The translations under genes were made by a program, and so were the position numbers. Of a stretch of DNA of 64,000 nt, positions 62,584-64,000 are shown piece by piece. Source of the stretch: Winogradskyella vincentii. Its GTDB lineage: Bacteria; Bacteroidota; Bacteroidia; Flavobacteriales; Flavobacteriaceae. Location: assembly GCF_020166345.1 (NCBI RefSeq), contig NZ_JAIUJS010000001.1, positions 310,001 through 374,000 on the forward strand, in the 5' to 3' direction. The notes under the pieces are model-generated. The model was not told the DNA's origin and did not search any database. It saw nothing but the letters and a program-made list of their open reading frames with translations. How positions within the stretch are numbered: the first letter of the stretch is position 1; every line of letters begins with the position of its first letter.

Positions 62584-63948
62584 TTGTATAATTCTGTAGA
62601 TGTAGTTACTCCAGAAAACATAAAAGTATCAGGTAATCGTATTAACCACATCAATCCAGAAGTAGGTTTATTGGAATTTGGTAAAGACCAATATGGGAAT
62701 AAAAAAACGCATTTAGTGCCTAAATTGGCTATGAATATGTTTACACCTTACAGACGTCCTAAAGGTCCAAATATTAAATTCTTTTTTATATACCACACCT
62801 CACATAAAGAAGCTGTAAAAAGTTTTTATAACAATTTAAAATTTGGTGTCACAGCACAAAAGAAATATTTTAAAGGAATAGAGGATTATGTAAACATAAA
62901 AGCATCAACATCCAAAGAACATTTTATTGAATTTACAAACGAAAACGACCCTTTACCAGACATCATCCAAAAGCTGGAAAACCTAAAATTTGACCACGAC
63001 AATGTAAAGTATGCTGCTTTTTATTTAAGCCCATTCGATAAGTTTACACCAGATCCCGAAGACCGAGAAATTTATATTCAAATAAAGGAATTGTTTTTAA
63101 ACGAAGGTATTGTTACACAAGTTGTAGATTATGAAAAAATGGTGGTCAATATCGAGAATCAATACAACTTCCAATTCTCATTACAAAATATGGCATTGGC
63201 AATTCACGCCAAATTAGGTGGCGCACCTTGGAAACTTGCAGTAACCGATAAAAAAGAATTAGTAATTGGTGTTGGTGCATTTACCAATCAAGGCGAAAAC
63301 AGGCGGTATATAGCAAGTGCCTTTAGTTTTCAAAACAATGGCTTGTTTAGAAAGTTCGAGTATTTCGACCAAAGCGAAACAGACCTATTGGCAGGAAGTA
63401 TATGTAAAGCCATTAGAGATTTTACGTCCGTTGCAGAAGCAGATAAAGTAGTCATTCACTTTTATAAGGAAATGAGTTACGAGGAACTAAAACCAATTAT
63501 TAGAGGGATGCATACATTAGGGTTAAAAATTCCGCTCTACATTTTAAATATCAATAAAACAGAAGCAGAAGATATTATTGCTTACGACCTCAATTGGGGT
63601 AAAAAGTTAATGCCTGTAAGTGGCACATACATACGTATTAGCGAAAATCAATTCCTATTGTTCAACAATGCACGCTATCCAAGTGACCGTTTTTATTCAG
63701 ATACAGATGGTTATCCATTTCCAATAAAAATTAAGGTAAGCAGTCCAGATGAAGATGCTTTTGAAGATGCAGATGTAGTGTTAGAATTATTAACGCAAGT
63801 GTATCAGTTTAGCAGACTGTATTGGAAATCACTTCGACAACAAAATGTACCAATCACCATAAAATATCCTGAAATGGTAGCACAAATAGCACCGCGTTTT
63901 AATAATGGCGTTCCAGATGATGCTAAAGATGCGTTATGGTTTTTGTAA
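62584..63948 (+). CDS. Prokaryotic Argonaute, MID-PIWI part, catalytically inactive, possibly 5'-truncated
   Basis: The 454-residue frame has a MID-like half (about residues 50-190) and a PIWI half: AIHAKLGGAPWKLAV (207-220), ELVIGVGAFTNQGE (225-238), VVIHFYKEMSYEEL (289-302), VPITIKYPEMVAQI (422-435), and a hydrophobic LWFL end. The first catalytic Asp of the DEDX tetrad is replaced by Gly231, so slicing is unlikely. The start as given is TTG, with the frame open upstream to 62530 and no ATG before residue 50. It is either a short pAgo or the end of a longer one. Short inactive pAgos act with partner effectors, none of which is visible. Confidence 0.7.
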   Translation: MYNSVDVVTPENIKVSGNRINHINPEVGLLEFGKDQYGNKKTHLVPKLAMNMFTPYRRPKGPNIKFFFIYHTSHKEAVKSFYNNLKFGVTAQKKYFKGIEDYVNIKASTSKEHFIEFTNENDPLPDIIQKLENLKFDHDNVKYAAFYLSPFDKFTPDPEDREIYIQIKELFLNEGIVTQVVDYEKMVVNIENQYNFQFSLQNMALAIHAKLGGAPWKLAVTDKKELVIGVGAFTNQGENRRYIASAFSFQNNGLFRKFEYFDQSETDLLAGSICKAIRDFTSVAEADKVVIHFYKEMSYEELKPIIRGMHTLGLKIPLYILNINKTEAEDIIAYDLNWGKKLMPVSGTYIRISENQFLLFNNARYPSDRFYSDTDGYPFPIKIKVSSPDEDAFEDADVVLELLTQVYQFSRLYWKSLRQQNVPITIKYPEMVAQIAPRFNNGVPDDAKDALWFL

Positions 63949-63981
63949 TTAATTTGCACAACCATTGCATCATTAAATTTT

Positions 63982-63989
63982 TATCTTTG
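63982..63989 (+). promoter_or_regulatory. Possible -7 element at the window edge
   Basis: TATCTTTG fits TAnnTTTG and lies 33 bases after the Argonaute stop; a TTTG occurs about 25 bases upstream of it, longer than ideal. A gene would start beyond the window. Confidence 0.35.
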
Positions 63990-64000
63990 TAATTGTGAAA

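Noticed and set aside
55391..64000. Search for a second copy of the tRNA-Phe 3' end and a tyrosine integrase
   Set aside because: Neither was seen by eye; the right end of the element is probably beyond the window.
1..64000. CRISPR arrays, rRNA genes, insertion sequences
   Set aside because: No regularly spaced repeats, no rRNA signatures, no transposase motifs apart from the serine recombinase.

Overview
The window reads as chromosomal DNA of a member of the Flavobacteriaceae (Bacteroidota), probably a marine-type species. The reasons are AT-rich DNA, Bacteroidota-type promoters (TAnnTTTG at -7; TTTG-N19-TATATTTG in front of tRNA-Phe), FtsZ with a long acidic C-terminal tail, a GYDIA-type GHMP kinase beside a class II HMG-CoA reductase, and a C-terminal processing protease, POT transporters and DPP IV of the type common in this family. 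No rRNA, CRISPR array or insertion sequence was seen.

Region 1 (1-12.9 kb) is a surface polysaccharide locus. Leftward genes make GDP-L-fucose (gmd, fcl), modify and build the glycan (methyltransferase, three glycosyltransferases, one of them cut by the window edge, and a sulfotransferase) and move it across the membrane (Wzx-type flippase). A UDP-glucuronate decarboxylase (UDP-xylose) closes the region. Between gmd and uxs sits a rightward cassette: a 52-residue peptide with a signal-like leader and a Pro/Gly tail, an HPr-kinase-like protein, an NTP_transf_5-type nucleotidyltransferase and a small outer-membrane barrel. This looks like a peptide-modification (RiPP-like) or HPr-rel-type system and is one of the two most interesting parts of the window.

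Region 2 (13.1-29.3 kb) holds tRNA-Arg, yqeY and the division and cell-wall cluster, in transcription order mraZ-rsmH-ftsL-ftsI-murE-mraY-murD-ftsW-murG-murC-ftsQ-ftsA-ftsZ. The genes are tightly overlapping, murF is absent, and MraZ-type operator repeats lie upstream.

Region 3 (29.5-55.3 kb) is core housekeeping: an alpha/beta hydrolase with engB, an ABC permease with a processing protease, surE-lpxB-NlpC/P60-comEC, a secreted thioredoxin, two POT peptide transporters with DPP IV (peptide use), the mevalonate enzymes, and an envelope block coaX-OMP-TPR-lptC-CNNM-ppiD.

Region 4 (55.3-64 kb) is an accessory island that starts at tRNA-Phe. It carries an excisionase-like HTH protein, a compact polymerase-fold protein with family A / single-subunit RNA polymerase motifs, a ParB-DNA methyltransferase fusion, a ribbon-helix-helix regulator, a membrane zincin, a serine recombinase, a GC-rich structured intergenic segment that ends in a terminator, a DUF2779 nuclease, and an apparently catalytically dead, possibly 5'-truncated prokaryotic Argonaute. 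No tyrosine integrase and no second tRNA-Phe att copy are inside the window, so the island probably runs past the right edge.
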